In this document: in pieces, positions 1-8,953 of the stretch
How positions within the stretch are numbered: the stretch's first letter is position 1
Layout of the letters: each line of letters opens with the position of its first letter
From: Oculatella sp. LEGE 06141
Lineage (GTDB): Bacteria > Cyanobacteriota > Cyanobacteriia > Elainellales > Elainellaceae
Length of the DNA: 64,000 nt
Reading direction: 5' to 3'
NCBI RefSeq assembly: GCF_015207605.1
Contig: NZ_JADEWO010000002.1
Span: forward strand, 1 to 64,000
The notes under the pieces: model-generated
The model's input: the letters and a program-made list of their open reading frames with translations, nothing else
What the model was told of the DNA's origin: nothing
Database searches by the model: none
Program-made: the position numbers and the translations under genes

Positions 1-1932
1 AACGAATTCTTCGGGTTCCGGTTGGGACGGTGAAGCAACGTCGAGCCGCAGGGGCGGTGACACGATTGGTTGAGGAGCCGATCGCGGAGCAGGCGGATCA
101 AGCGGCAGCGGCGAATCGTTCAACCGCAACGAATGGTCCGACGGAAAAATAATATCATTAGAGGTCGCCTCAGTGGAATCCCTTAGTTCTTCAGTTTGAT
201 CGGTGTCAGGAGATAGGTCAGTGTTCTCTGGACGAATTTGAACGTCAGTTTGGGGTGCTTGCCGCCGCGCCCGTTGCGCTCGTTCAATCACTCGAATTTC
301 ACTACGCCAGCTATCAATTGCTCCCTGTGCCTGCCGATACAAGGCTCGACCGGGCTGAATCGCTGAGGCTTCGTCAATTGCGGCGGCTAATTCACCTTGA
401 GCCGCCCACCGCTGCGCCCGATCAAGATAGGGCTGGTCTTGAATTCGTTCAATCTGCTTCTGCCAGGTGGCAATCAACCCTTGCGCGTCTGTTCTCAATA
501 CTCGTCCTGGAGCGATATGCTTGGCCGTGGCGATCGCCTGCCGCAATGCTGGAACGGTACCCGATGCCGCAAGCTGTGTGGCATGAGCAAGATAAGGCTG
601 ATCTTCCAGTCGCTCAATTTCCCGTGACCAGTAAGCCACCAGCGTTTGTGCCTGAACCCGACGAGGGCGACCGGCGGTCACCATCTGCGCCTGGTCGATC
701 GCCAAATTCAGGGTGTCTACCTGCTTAAATTGAGCCAGGAGTTGAGCAACGTGCAGTTGCGTCAAATCTTGAAGCTGGGTTTGCCAGTGCGCCATGCTGG
801 CGGTGGCCAGCGGATGGAAGCGGCTGTCCGGGCTAATTTGGCTGGCGATCGCCGTTGCTCGAACTAAATGCCACACCTGGTCGGCAGAGGTTGTCCAATT
901 AGAAAGACTGGCGATCGCCTGTTGCCGCGACTCTGCCAGCCAGATCAAGTTCTGCGCTTCTTTCGCCAACGCTGGATTGGGCGAAACCTGCCGCCCCAGA
1001 GCAATAGCCCGATCGAAGTTCTTCTCTTTCCACTGCTGCACCCCCAGCGACAGCAGGCGATCGCTCCACTGATTTAGCTCAGGCTGAACGGTCTTCCAGA
1101 CATAGGTATCTCGGTTAATTTGCGCCGCTGTTTTGATAGCGGTTGCCACTTGGTCCGGTGTGCCGCTATTGGCCAAACTGCGGGCTTGCACAAGGTACGT
1201 TTGGGCTTGCTGTTCTGCCACAATTTGTTGCGACAGTTTCGCCGTTTGTTGCGATCGCCAGTAGTTATAATCCAGCTTGGACAAGGCTAAAATCTGCTGA
1301 GAGGCTTGCTCCCAGTCTTGCCGCTGGAGTGCCTCCTGTGCTTTGGCATCGATCGCTCTCCCCTGTTGCCAAACCTGCTTCCAGTCGGCCAGCGTTGCCT
1401 GCGCTTTTTCGTATGCTGGGCTGGATGGCGGAATTTGCTCAACGATGGCGATCGCGCTTTCTAAATCATTTTGGTGAATCTGCTCGCGCGCAATATTGAG
1501 AATGGTGTTAGACCATTGCGTCAATGACTGCTGCGCTTCTGGATAGAGAGCGTGTTCGGGTGTCCACTGCTCAACCAGATCGATCCCGGCCAGAACGGCT
1601 GGTAATTCTCCTGAATCGGCTGCCGTTTGGGCACAATACAGCCGATCGCGATCGGGCGAGAGGGTCGAAATCTTCTGGCACTCTGTCGCCGGAGGCAGGG
1701 CGATTAGCCACAGAAACGCGCCGACCGCCATACCACTGGCGGCACCGCACACAGCAAGACTCAGCAACAGCCATCGCCATGACTGTGGTTCCGGTAGCGG
1801 CAGTACTGGCTGTGATGACGGTACACCTCCCTCTGTGGCTAACCGCAGAGGGGGACTGGAATGCCCGTTAAATTCGTCAGATGAAGGATAAATAAATGGG
1901 TTATCGGCTGAATTCGATCGCTTTTTCATCAT
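1..1932 (-). CDS. Large membrane-anchored helical-repeat protein (C-terminus beyond window)
   Basis: An open frame runs without a stop from an ATG at 1932 to the window edge, giving 644 residues; the C-terminus is missing. The first 50 or so residues are polar, followed by one strong membrane segment at about residues 53-80 (WRWLLLSLAVCGAASGMAVG). The remainder is Ala/Gln/Leu-rich helical sequence built from degenerate repeats with a W at the repeat start and a P-G-R near its end; two neighbouring copies of roughly 52-55 residues share IER(L/I)xDQPYL. The visible C-terminal part becomes Pro/Ser/Asp-rich and probably disordered. The repeats look TPR-like. I recall similar cyanobacterial proteins being labelled chromosome segregation ATPase, but no ATP-binding motif is visible here, so I give no function. 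Likely an inner or thylakoid membrane protein with a large soluble helical domain. Confidence 0.85.
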   Translation of the reverse strand, partial: MMKKRSNSADNPFIYPSSDEFNGHSSPPLRLATEGGVPSSQPVLPLPEPQSWRWLLLSLAVCGAASGMAVGAFLWLIALPPATECQKISTLSPDRDRLYCAQTAADSGELPAVLAGIDLVEQWTPEHALYPEAQQSLTQWSNTILNIAREQIHQNDLESAIAIVEQIPPSSPAYEKAQATLADWKQVWQQGRAIDAKAQEALQRQDWEQASQQILALSKLDYNYWRSQQTAKLSQQIVAEQQAQTYLVQARSLANSGTPDQVATAIKTAAQINRDTYVWKTVQPELNQWSDRLLSLGVQQWKEKNFDRAIALGRQVSPNPALAKEAQNLIWLAESRQQAIASLSNWTTSADQVWHLVRATAIASQISPDSRFHPLATASMAHWQTQLQDLTQLHVAQLLAQFKQVDTLNLAIDQAQMVTAGRPRRVQAQTLVAYWSREIERLEDQPYLAHATQLAASGTVPALRQAIATAKHIAPGRVLRTDAQGLIATWQKQIERIQDQPYLDRAQRWAAQGELAAAIDEASAIQPGRALYRQAQGAIDSWRSEIRVIERAQRARRQAPQTDVQIRPENTDLSPDTDQTEELRDSTEATSNDIIFPSDHSLRLNDSPLPLDPPAPRSAPQPIVSPPLRLDVASPSQPEPEEFV

Positions 1933-2284
1933 GACTACTGCCTCACTCTCACCACACGTTCGAAACGGTTGACTCGATAAAACTAAATTGAATGAGTTTG
2001 ACTACCGTTAAAAGGCTTATGTAATAAAATATACCGCCTGTTTCGCCAGGGGGATATGTCGCTTAATTACAGCTCTAACAGAATGTTAATACTCATCGTT
2101 ACGGATAATCGTTACGGAGGGTGTTTGCGGATGGAGCGATCGCCACCCAGCTTTTACCGAACTTGTCTTGAAACGTGCATAGAAGCATCATTGAAGATCC
2201 GACGCGATGGGTGGTCTTCCCTGCGAATGATCTTTTAGTGGCCGGGTTTAATTTGGGGAAAGGGGCAATTGTGCCGCACTTCCC
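1933..2284. other. Intergenic, no gene seen
   Basis: Spacer between the start of the helical-repeat gene and the end of the glutathionyl-hydroquinone reductase gene. It should hold the promoter of the former. One 60-codon frame at 2056-2238 has Cys- and Arg-rich composition unlike a protein and is not called. Confidence 0.5.
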
Positions 2285-3325
2285 TTAACTGAGTGCCGCT
2301 TCCCTGCCCACGCTTTCTCGCCCATGCGGTTCCAGCAGGCTGGTCATGTCAGGGCCAGATGGAATAATGCCACCAGGATTTAAGGGAAACAAACTGCCGT
2401 AATAGTCGCGTTTAATGGCATCCACATCGCAAATGTCGGCCACTCCGGGCTGTTGATACACATCGCGTAAGTAATGGCCTAAATGTTCGTAGTCTTTAAT
2501 TCTGCGGCGGTTACATTTGAACAGCCCATGATACACCGCATCGAACCGAAACAGCGTCGTAAACAGGCGAACATCGGCCAGGGTTATCTGTGCTCCGCAG
2601 AGATATCGGTGGTTCGCAAGGGTTGCGTCAATTTCATCTAAAACGCTAAACAGCTCATTGCACGCTTTATCATATGCCTCTTGCGTTTGAGCAAAGCCGC
2701 AACGATACACGCCATTGTTTACCGCATGATAAATCTTATCATTCCACCGATCAATGATCTCGCGCAATGATTCTGGATACAAATCCTGATCGGCATGGTG
2801 AGCAAACTCATTGAATGCTGAGTTTAATATCACAATGATGTCTGCACTTTCATTGTTAACGATCGTTTTAGTTTGGGTATCCCAAAGAACAGGAACGGTT
2901 GCCCGTCCGCTGTAGTTAGCATCGGCCAAGCGATACAGTTCTGCTAGCGTGTGGCATCCTTCGTCTGCCTGTTCAAAAACCCACCCGCCTTCAGTGGGTG
3001 ATGGAGAAACGATGGAGATGGCAATGGCATCTTCAAGCCCTTTGAGGGCACGAACTACCAGCGTTCGGTGTGCCCACGGACAACCTAACCCAACATAGAG
3101 GCGATAGCGTCCGGCAACGGCAGGATAAGCATGAGTTTTGTCGGTGCCAATCTGCTGCCGAAAGAAACTTTCTGGCCGAATATAGTCTCCAGTTTTGTTG
3201 CGCGGTGCGAGCTGTGACATCATTACATGCCACATGCTTGTCCAGACAAACTTACCCAACTTGATAATGAACGTTGACGGAAGCGATTTTCCTTTTCTTT
3301 TGGGGCTAGAAGCGGTTTGTGACAT
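2285..3325 (-). CDS. Glutathionyl-hydroquinone reductase (Xi-class glutathione S-transferase)
   Basis: A 346-residue protein of the Xi-class GST/ECM4-YqjG family, which uses glutathione to reduce glutathionyl-hydroquinones in the cytoplasm. The thioredoxin-fold N-terminal part carries the family hallmark GCPWAHRT near residue 80 with the catalytic Cys, followed by TVPVLWD (cis-Pro) and NNESADII (glutathione-binding Glu-Ser); the all-helical C-terminal domain follows, including LCGAQITLADVRLF. Length fits the family. I start at ATG 3325 because GAGGG lies about seven bases upstream; a TTG at 3349 would add eight residues but lacks such a site. It stands alone on its strand. In cyanobacteria the role is probably quinone or xenobiotic detoxification, which is inference. 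Confidence 0.9.
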   Translation of the reverse strand: MSQTASSPKRKGKSLPSTFIIKLGKFVWTSMWHVMMSQLAPRNKTGDYIRPESFFRQQIGTDKTHAYPAVAGRYRLYVGLGCPWAHRTLVVRALKGLEDAIAISIVSPSPTEGGWVFEQADEGCHTLAELYRLADANYSGRATVPVLWDTQTKTIVNNESADIIVILNSAFNEFAHHADQDLYPESLREIIDRWNDKIYHAVNNGVYRCGFAQTQEAYDKACNELFSVLDEIDATLANHRYLCGAQITLADVRLFTTLFRFDAVYHGLFKCNRRRIKDYEHLGHYLRDVYQQPGVADICDVDAIKRDYYGSLFPLNPGGIIPSGPDMTSLLEPHGRESVGREAALS

Positions 3326-3630
3326 GATAACCCTCACTGGATGCTGCAAGCCTAGCGTGTTGGAATCCTGTTAAGGACGGTTACTATCACTCTATCGCTC
3401 CTTTTCAGCCGCGAGTAAGGGAGTGTAACGATACAGTTTATTACGCTGACCCGTTATGGATAAAAACGGCTGTTTTAAGCGATTTATAGGACTATTTAAA
3501 CTAGAAATGCCGATCCGGGGATCGCACGCTGATATCCTGCTGATTCCGTCTAACCGCAGCGGAAAAGCACCGTGGGAGATTCAATAGCCATGTGCCACTA
3601 TGGTGAGGATTCAGTGGTTCAATCGTAATA
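3326..3630. other. Divergent promoter spacer
   Basis: About 300 bases between two divergently transcribed genes. It must contain both promoters, but I see no convincing -35/-10 pair, hairpin or small frame. Confidence 0.4.
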
Positions 3631-4233
3631 ATGGCTACTTCTAAACAACCTCACGACCGCTTTCGCTCTGCAACCGAATTTCCCAAGACGGTAGAAAATT
3701 TAAGTTTAACTGAAGCCAACGATTTATATGGTGAGATGCGATCGTGCCTCATCTTTACCAATCGCAGTCGATCGCAACTGATGCGGCGAAATGAAGAATA
3801 CAAACAGTCTACCTTGACGCTTAAGGCAGATCTGTCTCGCCTGCAAACGATGATTACGCAACTGGGGCTTGAAAAACAGCAATTATCCGATAAGAACTAT
3901 CAAACCATTGCAGAGCTAGAGCGTGAAATGGGCACAATGGCACAGCATCTCGATCAACTTGCAACCGCCTTTGATGCTGTGCCAGATGTTGATACTTCTA
4001 CGCAAACTCACTGGGGATTGTTGGCGCAATCGGGGCGATTCTTTAGATTCATTAGAGCGGTGCGAACCATTGTAATGTGGTGGCGCGATGACCAGGAGTT
4101 GAACGGTAGAACCTTACCTGTTAAAACGGAGCAGTCACTGCCGACGCAACAACAGATAGAGGACGATCGCAGGGAAAATCCTCAGATGTATACCGATCCT
4201 GCGTCTCAAGGCAAATCACTACTCGATCCATAA
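3631..4233 (+). CDS. Conserved cyanobacterial coiled-coil protein, function unknown
   Basis: A 200-residue protein starting at ATG 3631. Residues about 55-115 form a long amphipathic helix with heptad character (LKADLSRLQTMITQLGLEK and on to MAQHLDQLATAFDAV), typical of a coiled coil. A short aromatic/basic stretch follows (SGRFFRFIRAVRTIVMWW) that could lie against or in a membrane, and the tail is polar. No catalytic motif is visible. The FRFIRAV...WWRD segment looks strongly conserved-like rather than random, and I believe homologs exist across cyanobacteria, but no function is known to me. The next gene starts 22 bases downstream on the same strand, so the two are probably co-transcribed. 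Confidence 0.8.
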   Translation: MATSKQPHDRFRSATEFPKTVENLSLTEANDLYGEMRSCLIFTNRSRSQLMRRNEEYKQSTLTLKADLSRLQTMITQLGLEKQQLSDKNYQTIAELEREMGTMAQHLDQLATAFDAVPDVDTSTQTHWGLLAQSGRFFRFIRAVRTIVMWWRDDQELNGRTLPVKTEQSLPTQQQIEDDRRENPQMYTDPASQGKSLLDP

Positions 4234-4255
4234 TCGTTAACCATTAATAGAGACT

Positions 4256-4651
4256 ATGGGCAGGAAGCGAGTTACACAACTCTTAGAGCAACTTAAACAG
4301 AATCAACAGCACGAGTTGGAAAACGCAGCGGCTATCTTTACGGTGGCTCAGGTTGCCGTCAATGAACTGAGTTCGCAGGCCACACCAACCAGCAATGCCG
4401 CCATCGCCGAGTTGCCAGCGGCTCCACTCCAAATGGATAAGAATGAATTGCTTCAGCAATACGGCTCGTATAATGCTTGCCGCAAAGCCGCTAAAGCCCG
4501 GGGTATTAAATTCAGCCGAACCCCCAGTTGGCAACAAATTGCTGCTGCCTTTAGCTATGTGGAGTCGTGCCAGCAGGTCATTCAGGTGTATCTCGATCGC
4601 CACCCCAGCCAAGACCTCAAGGGCGTTTCAATCGAGGTCAAGCTAGGCTAA
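4256..4651 (+). CDS. Conserved hypothetical protein
   Basis: A 131-residue protein starting at ATG 4256, 22 bases after the coiled-coil gene. The N-terminal half is Gln/Ala-rich and low in complexity. The C-terminal half, from about residue 60, is compact: KNELLQQYGSYNACRKAAKA, then RTPSWQQIAAAFSYVES and a final V-S-I-E-V-K-L-G strand. The SYNACRKAAK...GI.F.RTP.W pattern resembles a small helical, possibly DNA-binding-like motif, but I cannot assign it to a named family. Probably in one operon with the gene upstream. Confidence 0.75.
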   Translation: MGRKRVTQLLEQLKQNQQHELENAAAIFTVAQVAVNELSSQATPTSNAAIAELPAAPLQMDKNELLQQYGSYNACRKAAKARGIKFSRTPSWQQIAAAFSYVESCQQVIQVYLDRHPSQDLKGVSIEVKLG

Positions 4652-4686
4652 GTTCATCTCCTGTGTTCCTCTTTATTCGCGTAACC

Positions 4687-4718
4687 TCTTGGTTCGCTTA
4701 ATTCTTGGTTCGCTTAAT
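4687..4718. repeat. 16-bp tandem duplication
   Basis: The unit TCTTGGTTCGCTTAAT occurs twice head to tail (4687-4702, 4703-4718) in the spacer downstream of the hypothetical gene. One of several such duplications in this window. Confidence 0.9.
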
Positions 4719-4810
4719 TCGATTTGTTGCCGAAACACGGAGCGTTACTCTATCTGGGTTAGGAAGACGATACACTAATGCCAAATCCGAGTGATGGGGC
4801 AAGGCGTATC

Positions 4811-4921
4811 ATGAGCGACCCAGAAAAAGGCATTATCAAACTTGATCCAGCGACGCTTGGCCTCATTGTGACGGCGTTGTTGTTGTTACCGCTATTACTG
4901 ACGGGTTTCCTGTCTCAATGA
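4811..4921 (+). CDS. Small single-pass membrane protein (36 aa)
   Basis: ATG 4811 is preceded by AAGG at a six-base distance and opens a 36-residue frame: a charged N-terminus (MSDPEKGIIKLDPAT) followed by one membrane segment, LGLIVTALLLLPLLLTGFL, and a short SQ tail. The layout resembles the many tiny single-helix subunits of cyanobacterial photosynthetic complexes, but it does not match PsbI, J, M, N, X, Y, Psb30, PsaI, PsaM, PetL, PetM or PetN as I know them. An in-frame ATG at 4778 would add 11 residues. A hairpin follows right after the stop. Real-gene status rests on the good ribosome site, the clean membrane helix and the hairpin. Confidence 0.6.
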   Translation: MSDPEKGIIKLDPATLGLIVTALLLLPLLLTGFLSQ

Positions 4922-4930
4922 ACAGGGGGC

Positions 4931-4960
4931 GACACTCAGGCTTGAGTCGAGCTGAGTGTC
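4931..4960. terminator. Hairpin between convergent genes
   Basis: GACACTCAG (4931-4939) pairs perfectly with CTGAGTGTC (4952-4960) around a 12-base loop, immediately after the 36-residue gene and before the end of the convergent stress-protein gene. There is no clear T-run. Confidence 0.55.
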
Positions 4961-4970
4961 CCAACAGGCA

Positions 4971-5501
4971 CTATTGCCACCCTGATTCAGAGAGTTCTAC
5001 TTTGGGCTGTGCCTCAACCCTGGTCTTAGTTTGCACTGCCATTACAGAACAGGGAGCGTGATGCAACACATAATTACTGACGCTGCCTAAAATGAGTTCG
5101 CTGAGGCCAGACCGTCCCCGACGACCCACCACCACCAGATCGGCTTCCCAGTTTTGTGCCAGGTGACAAATCGCTCGCCCCGGATCGCCCGAAACCTGGG
5201 TGAATTCAGTGTTAACTCCTGCCGCGATCGCCTCATCCGTGCGCGATCGCAAGAGATCGAACCCTGCCCTTTCATAAGCTTCCCATTGTTTCTGATAGTG
5301 TTCGTACACAATGTCATTGCGAACGGGGTAGTAGCCCATCATGGGATACATCGGCATGTCTGGGCTAACTTCCTCTTCAACAGACAGCACATGTAGCAAC
5401 ATCAAATCGGCCTGAACTGCCCTGGCTAAGGCAAGCGCTTCATCAAAGACCAGTTTGCCAATTGCTGAACTATCCATTGCGGCAAGAACTTTGTGAAACA
5501 T
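4971..5501 (-). CDS. Universal stress protein, UspA family
   Basis: A 176-residue single-domain UspA protein. The N-terminal strand MFHKVLAAMDSS holds the Asp that contacts the nucleotide, and around residues 124-150 the ATP-binding signature is intact: GRRGRSG, then LILGSVSNYVLHHAPCSVMAV. It is therefore expected to bind ATP, unlike the UspA sub-class lacking the G-x2-G-x9-G-S pattern. The middle (MPMYPMMGYYPVRNDIVYEHY) is an insertion typical of the longer cyanobacterial members. The last 15 residues are a polar tail. ATG 5501 is preceded by GGAGG at a short distance. Monocistronic; role in stress adaptation is by family only. Confidence 0.92.
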   Translation of the reverse strand: MFHKVLAAMDSSAIGKLVFDEALALARAVQADLMLLHVLSVEEEVSPDMPMYPMMGYYPVRNDIVYEHYQKQWEAYERAGFDLLRSRTDEAIAAGVNTEFTQVSGDPGRAICHLAQNWEADLVVVGRRGRSGLSELILGSVSNYVLHHAPCSVMAVQTKTRVEAQPKVELSESGWQ

Positions 5502-6192
5502 AAGAACCTCCGAGTGAAGTGCGATCGCGCAGCCGATTTGAATTGGATTAGAACAGACGAAGTTTAAGCGCAGTGCTGAGAGACGTTAGCAATCCCCACG
5601 TTGGGAATCGCTTCGATCATTAATCTCTTCATTCGCTACAAGCTGGCTTATTCCCTCTTTCTGGCGTTATTCCAGGGGTGTGCTGCCAACCTGCGATACC
5701 GCTTGCGTATCCATAACTTAATTTTACGCTGATTTATCTCACGGGTTTTTCATTGCGGCTCGGCTCAAACCTATGCCGTGCAAGGCTTTTGGTAATGCAA
5801 CCGTGGGCAATGAGGCTTACAGTTCTTGACTAAATTGATTGCTAAACATTAAGGAGCGAGCTGGTTTCATCGGCAAGCGGAGCAACCCGAGGGGTGGCCT
5901 GTTATACAGTTTCCCGAACTCTCAATGTGTGCATACAAAGCGGGGGCGTACCATCGTTACGCCCCCTATGGCGTTTACCTACTCAATCAGGTATAACCTG
6001 TTACCGAACAACTCGCCACTAATCGGCACCAGGGTTTTGCGTCTATTCGTTGCAGCGATTGCGTTTGACCCTGTTATACCTGTGTTAGTCGTTTTTTGCA
6101 AAATTGTACATTGTTGCAAATTCAGACTTGTCTTACCATTGACTGAATAACGCTTGCCGTCCAGCCTACGATCCTCTACCGTACATCCGTCT
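5502..6192. other. Long divergent spacer with a hairpin
   Basis: About 690 bases between the divergent stress-protein and aminotransferase genes. A 103-codon TTG-started frame (5839-6150) has an unconvincing composition and no ribosome site. The only structured part I see is the GC-rich hairpin at 5942-5966. There may be an untranslated RNA or a long leader here, but nothing proves it. Confidence 0.4.
5942..5966. other. Perfect 9-bp GC-rich hairpin
   Basis: GGGGGCGTA (5942-5950) is the exact reverse complement of TACGCCCCC (5958-5966) with a seven-base loop CCATCGT. It is not followed by a T-run on either strand, so it is not a textbook terminator; it lies about 230 bases upstream of the aminotransferase start. 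Confidence 0.7.
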
Positions 6193-7497
6193 ATGAACCC
6201 TGCTCTGACTCAATTTGGCGATCGCATGACCCACCTGACGGGGGTGCGGGCAATCATGAAGGACATTATTGAAACGCTGCGAGCAGGTCAAGGCAAAGAC
6301 TTTATTAATCTCAGCGCAGGCAATCCGCTGATTGTGCCGGAAGTTGAACAGCTATGGCGAGACTGTACGGCAGAACTGTTGGCCAGTCCAGACTACGGCA
6401 AGGTGGTCTGTCGCTATGGGTCAAGCCAGGGGTACGAACCATTTATTGCCGCCATACTCGATGAATTTAATCAGCGATATGGACTCAACCTGAACGAACG
6501 CAATATCTTGATTACACCCGGCAGCCAGGCGCTATATTTCTTTGCGGCGAATGCGCTGGGTGGATATGCCACCAACGGCACGTTAAAGCAAATTGTGCTG
6601 CCGCTAAGTCCAGACTATACCGGTTATGGCGGCGCAACCCTGATTCCAGAAGCGCTGAAGGCGTATAAACCAGCGATCGATGCTAATGCAACCACCCATC
6701 GCTTCAAATACAGACCCGATTTTAGCCAGCTAGAAATTAACGAACAGACCGGGTTTGTCTTGTTTTCGCGCCCCTGTAACCCCACCGGAAACGTCTTGAC
6801 GGATGCGGAAGTTCAAAAAATTGCGGCTCTGGCTGTTCCCCACAATGTTCCAGTGCTGGTGGATTCGGCCTATGCGCCACCCTTCCCGGCTCTAAACTTT
6901 ACCGATATGACTCCCATTTTTGGTGAAAATATTGTGCATTGCATGAGCCTATCCAAGGCAGGGTTGCCTGGAGAGCGGCTTGGCATTGCCCTGGGCGATG
7001 AGCAGATTATTGAGGTCTTAGAAGCATTCCAGACCAATATGTGCATCCACTCGTCTCGTTATGGGCAGGCGATCGCCACCTATGCGATTCGATCGGGGGC
7101 ATTGGCTGACATTTCTGAACGGGTGATTCGTCCGTATTACCAGGCCAAATCTGCCATTTTAGAAGCAACACTGGATGCTGCCATGCCTCAAAATGTTCCT
7201 TGGTTCCTGCATCTGGGTGAAGGGGCTATCTTCTCCTGGCTCTGGCTGCAAGACTTGCCCATGACCGACTGGGAATTTTATCAGGAGCTAAAGCAGGTGG
7301 GTGTCATTGTGGTGCCCGGTGAAGCGTTCTTCCCCGGTTTGCAGGAAGATTGGCCGCATAAGCATCAGTGTTTCCGAATCAGCCTGACCGCTAGCGACGA
7401 AGAGATTGCTACTGCAATGCGGCGACTGGCAGATGTGGTGGGTCGAGTCTATCAGCAAGTTGCAGCTCCGCAAGAGCAGGTTGCGATGCGCGGATGA
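6193..7497 (+). CDS. Valine--pyruvate aminotransferase-like PLP enzyme
   Basis: A 434-residue fold-type I aminotransferase closest in appearance to valine-pyruvate transaminase (AvtA), which moves an amino group between alanine/pyruvate and branched-chain keto acids. Visible hallmarks are NLSAGNPLI near the N-terminus, SRPCNPTGN (substrate-carboxylate/PLP region), the VDSAYAPPFP segment with the Asp and Tyr contacting the cofactor, and SLSKAGLPGERLG with the Schiff-base Lys at residue 255. I start at ATG 6193 (MNPALTQFGDRM); the TTG at 6154 would add a 13-residue unlikely leader. The stop overlaps the next start as ATGA, so it is translationally coupled to the sulfotransferase gene. Substrate is inferred from family resemblance. 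Confidence 0.85.
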   Translation: MNPALTQFGDRMTHLTGVRAIMKDIIETLRAGQGKDFINLSAGNPLIVPEVEQLWRDCTAELLASPDYGKVVCRYGSSQGYEPFIAAILDEFNQRYGLNLNERNILITPGSQALYFFAANALGGYATNGTLKQIVLPLSPDYTGYGGATLIPEALKAYKPAIDANATTHRFKYRPDFSQLEINEQTGFVLFSRPCNPTGNVLTDAEVQKIAALAVPHNVPVLVDSAYAPPFPALNFTDMTPIFGENIVHCMSLSKAGLPGERLGIALGDEQIIEVLEAFQTNMCIHSSRYGQAIATYAIRSGALADISERVIRPYYQAKSAILEATLDAAMPQNVPWFLHLGEGAIFSWLWLQDLPMTDWEFYQELKQVGVIVVPGEAFFPGLQEDWPHKHQCFRISLTASDEEIATAMRRLADVVGRVYQQVAAPQEQVAMRG

Positions 7498-8939
7498 ACC
7501 TTGCAGACGGCATGAATATCGCCCCGCTCGAACGCCGCTTGACCCCAGCAGATCAACTGTGTTTTATTCATCTTCCCAAAACGGCAGGGTCTACCTTCAC
7601 GGCAATTCTGGATGCTCAGTTTCACGTTCAGTCAATTTGTCCTGAACCGCACCATGTAGCTGATCTGTATCCAGAGGCGATCGCCACCCCACCCGCCGAA
7701 CTGAGGGAATTCCTCACCCGGTTTAACCTGGTTCGAGGGCATTTTGGCTACAGTGAAATTGATCCAGTCCTCACGCAACCGTTGTATCTCACCATGCTGC
7801 GCGATCCAGTCGATCGCGTCATTTCCGTTTACGAGTTTTTCAAACGAGCCAGAGAGCGAGGACAGGCTGAAACAGCCGACTATCAGACCTTGATGGATGC
7901 TACCGCTGATGGCTTGTTGGCCTTTGTGCAACATCCCAATCCGGTGGTCAGGCTGCGAACATCCAACTTTCAAACGCGCCAGCTTAGTGAATATGCCCCA
8001 GAGTGGACAGATTGCTCAGACGCAGAACGGCTAGCCTCTGCCCAGCACACCCTGAACCAGTTTGTCTTTGCAGGACTCACCGAACGGTTTCATGAGTCTG
8101 TGTTGCTACTGTCTTATATTTTTGGCTGGTATCCTGTTGTGGAGTACCAGAATTTGCGGGTCGTTTCTAAACAGCCGCGCCGAGATGGCGTACCAGCTAC
8201 CGTAATTGATGCGATCGCCACCCAAAACCAGCTCGACCTGGAACTTTACCAGCAGGCCAAAACCCGGTTTGAGGCTCAGTTCGTTGAGATGCAGCAGGCA
8301 TTGCAGACGCGATATCCTCATCCTCCTGCGAAGCCAGAGAAGAGTGATACTGCAAGCGCCATGCTCCTCGCTCGCCTAGAACAGCATTATGCCCATCGCT
8401 ACGCCGAGCAGCATGGCGATCGGGTTGAGGCGATCGATTTTGATTTTCGTCAGCCCCTGTCTGGCATGGGTTGGCATAGGCGCAACGGCAAGTTTAATGG
8501 CCTGCGACTCGATACAATGGGGTTTCGCTGGACGGGGCCTGGAACCCTATCAACGTTAGATTTTCCGCTATCGCCCACTCTCGACTATACGTTGAGTCTG
8601 CATATTGTTCGCTCTGCGGCTCCAGACATTTTGGACAGCCTCACTGTTTCGGTGAATGACCAGACGATTGATATGGCGCGAATACTTCAGGATGGTGACC
8701 TGGTTCTGCTCAAAGGCGTTGTACCCCAGGCCGCACTCGTTTCCAACCGACCATTTGTGCGGCTCTGTTTGGCCGTCAACCGCACTCTGCCGCTAACATC
8801 AGTAAGGCAAGGGTCAGCCGATGCTCGTTTGGTTGGGTTAGCTATCCAGCGAATTCAAATGTTTCCTGTTGCCCCTAGACCCAGTATTGGGCAGCGGTTC
8901 ATACAGAAGATTCGTCATTCTCTTTTTCCGTCACGTTGA
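7494..8939 (+). CDS. Sulfotransferase-family protein with C-terminal beta domain
   Basis: A 481-residue protein beginning inside the previous stop codon (ATGA). Residues 26-34 (HLPKTAGST) are the 5'-phosphosulfate-binding loop of PAPS-dependent sulfotransferases, and about residues 102-115 ([14 protein letters not shown]) match the 3'-phosphate-binding Arg/Ser motif, so the N-terminal 280 residues should transfer sulfate from PAPS, most often to a carbohydrate. From about residue 310 a second, strand-rich domain follows ([16 protein letters not shown] to the end), resembling the beta-sandwich appended to cyanobacterial glycan-modifying enzymes; it might bind the acceptor. No signal peptide is seen, so the enzyme is probably cytoplasmic. 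The real acceptor is unknown; a role in exopolysaccharide or lipid glycan sulfation is inference. Confidence 0.85.
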   Translation: MNLADGMNIAPLERRLTPADQLCFIHLPKTAGSTFTAILDAQFHVQSICPEPHHVADLYPEAIATPPAELREFLTRFNLVRGHFGYSEIDPVLTQPLYLTMLRDPVDRVISVYEFFKRARERGQAETADYQTLMDATADGLLAFVQHPNPVVRLRTSNFQTRQLSEYAPEWTDCSDAERLASAQHTLNQFVFAGLTERFHESVLLLSYIFGWYPVVEYQNLRVVSKQPRRDGVPATVIDAIATQNQLDLELYQQAKTRFEAQFVEMQQALQTRYPHPPAKPEKSDTASAMLLARLEQHYAHRYAEQHGDRVEAIDFDFRQPLSGMGWHRRNGKFNGLRLDTMGFRWTGPGTLSTLDFPLSPTLDYTLSLHIVRSAAPDILDSLTVSVNDQTIDMARILQDGDLVLLKGVVPQAALVSNRPFVRLCLAVNRTLPLTSVRQGSADARLVGLAIQRIQMFPVAPRPSIGQRFIQKIRHSLFPSR

Positions 8940-8953
8940 TTGCGATCGCGACT

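Noticed and set aside
5839-6150. 103-codon plus-strand frame as a gene
   Set aside because: Starts with TTG without a ribosome site, contains the GC-rich hairpin inside it, and the sequence has no domain or conserved-looking pattern.
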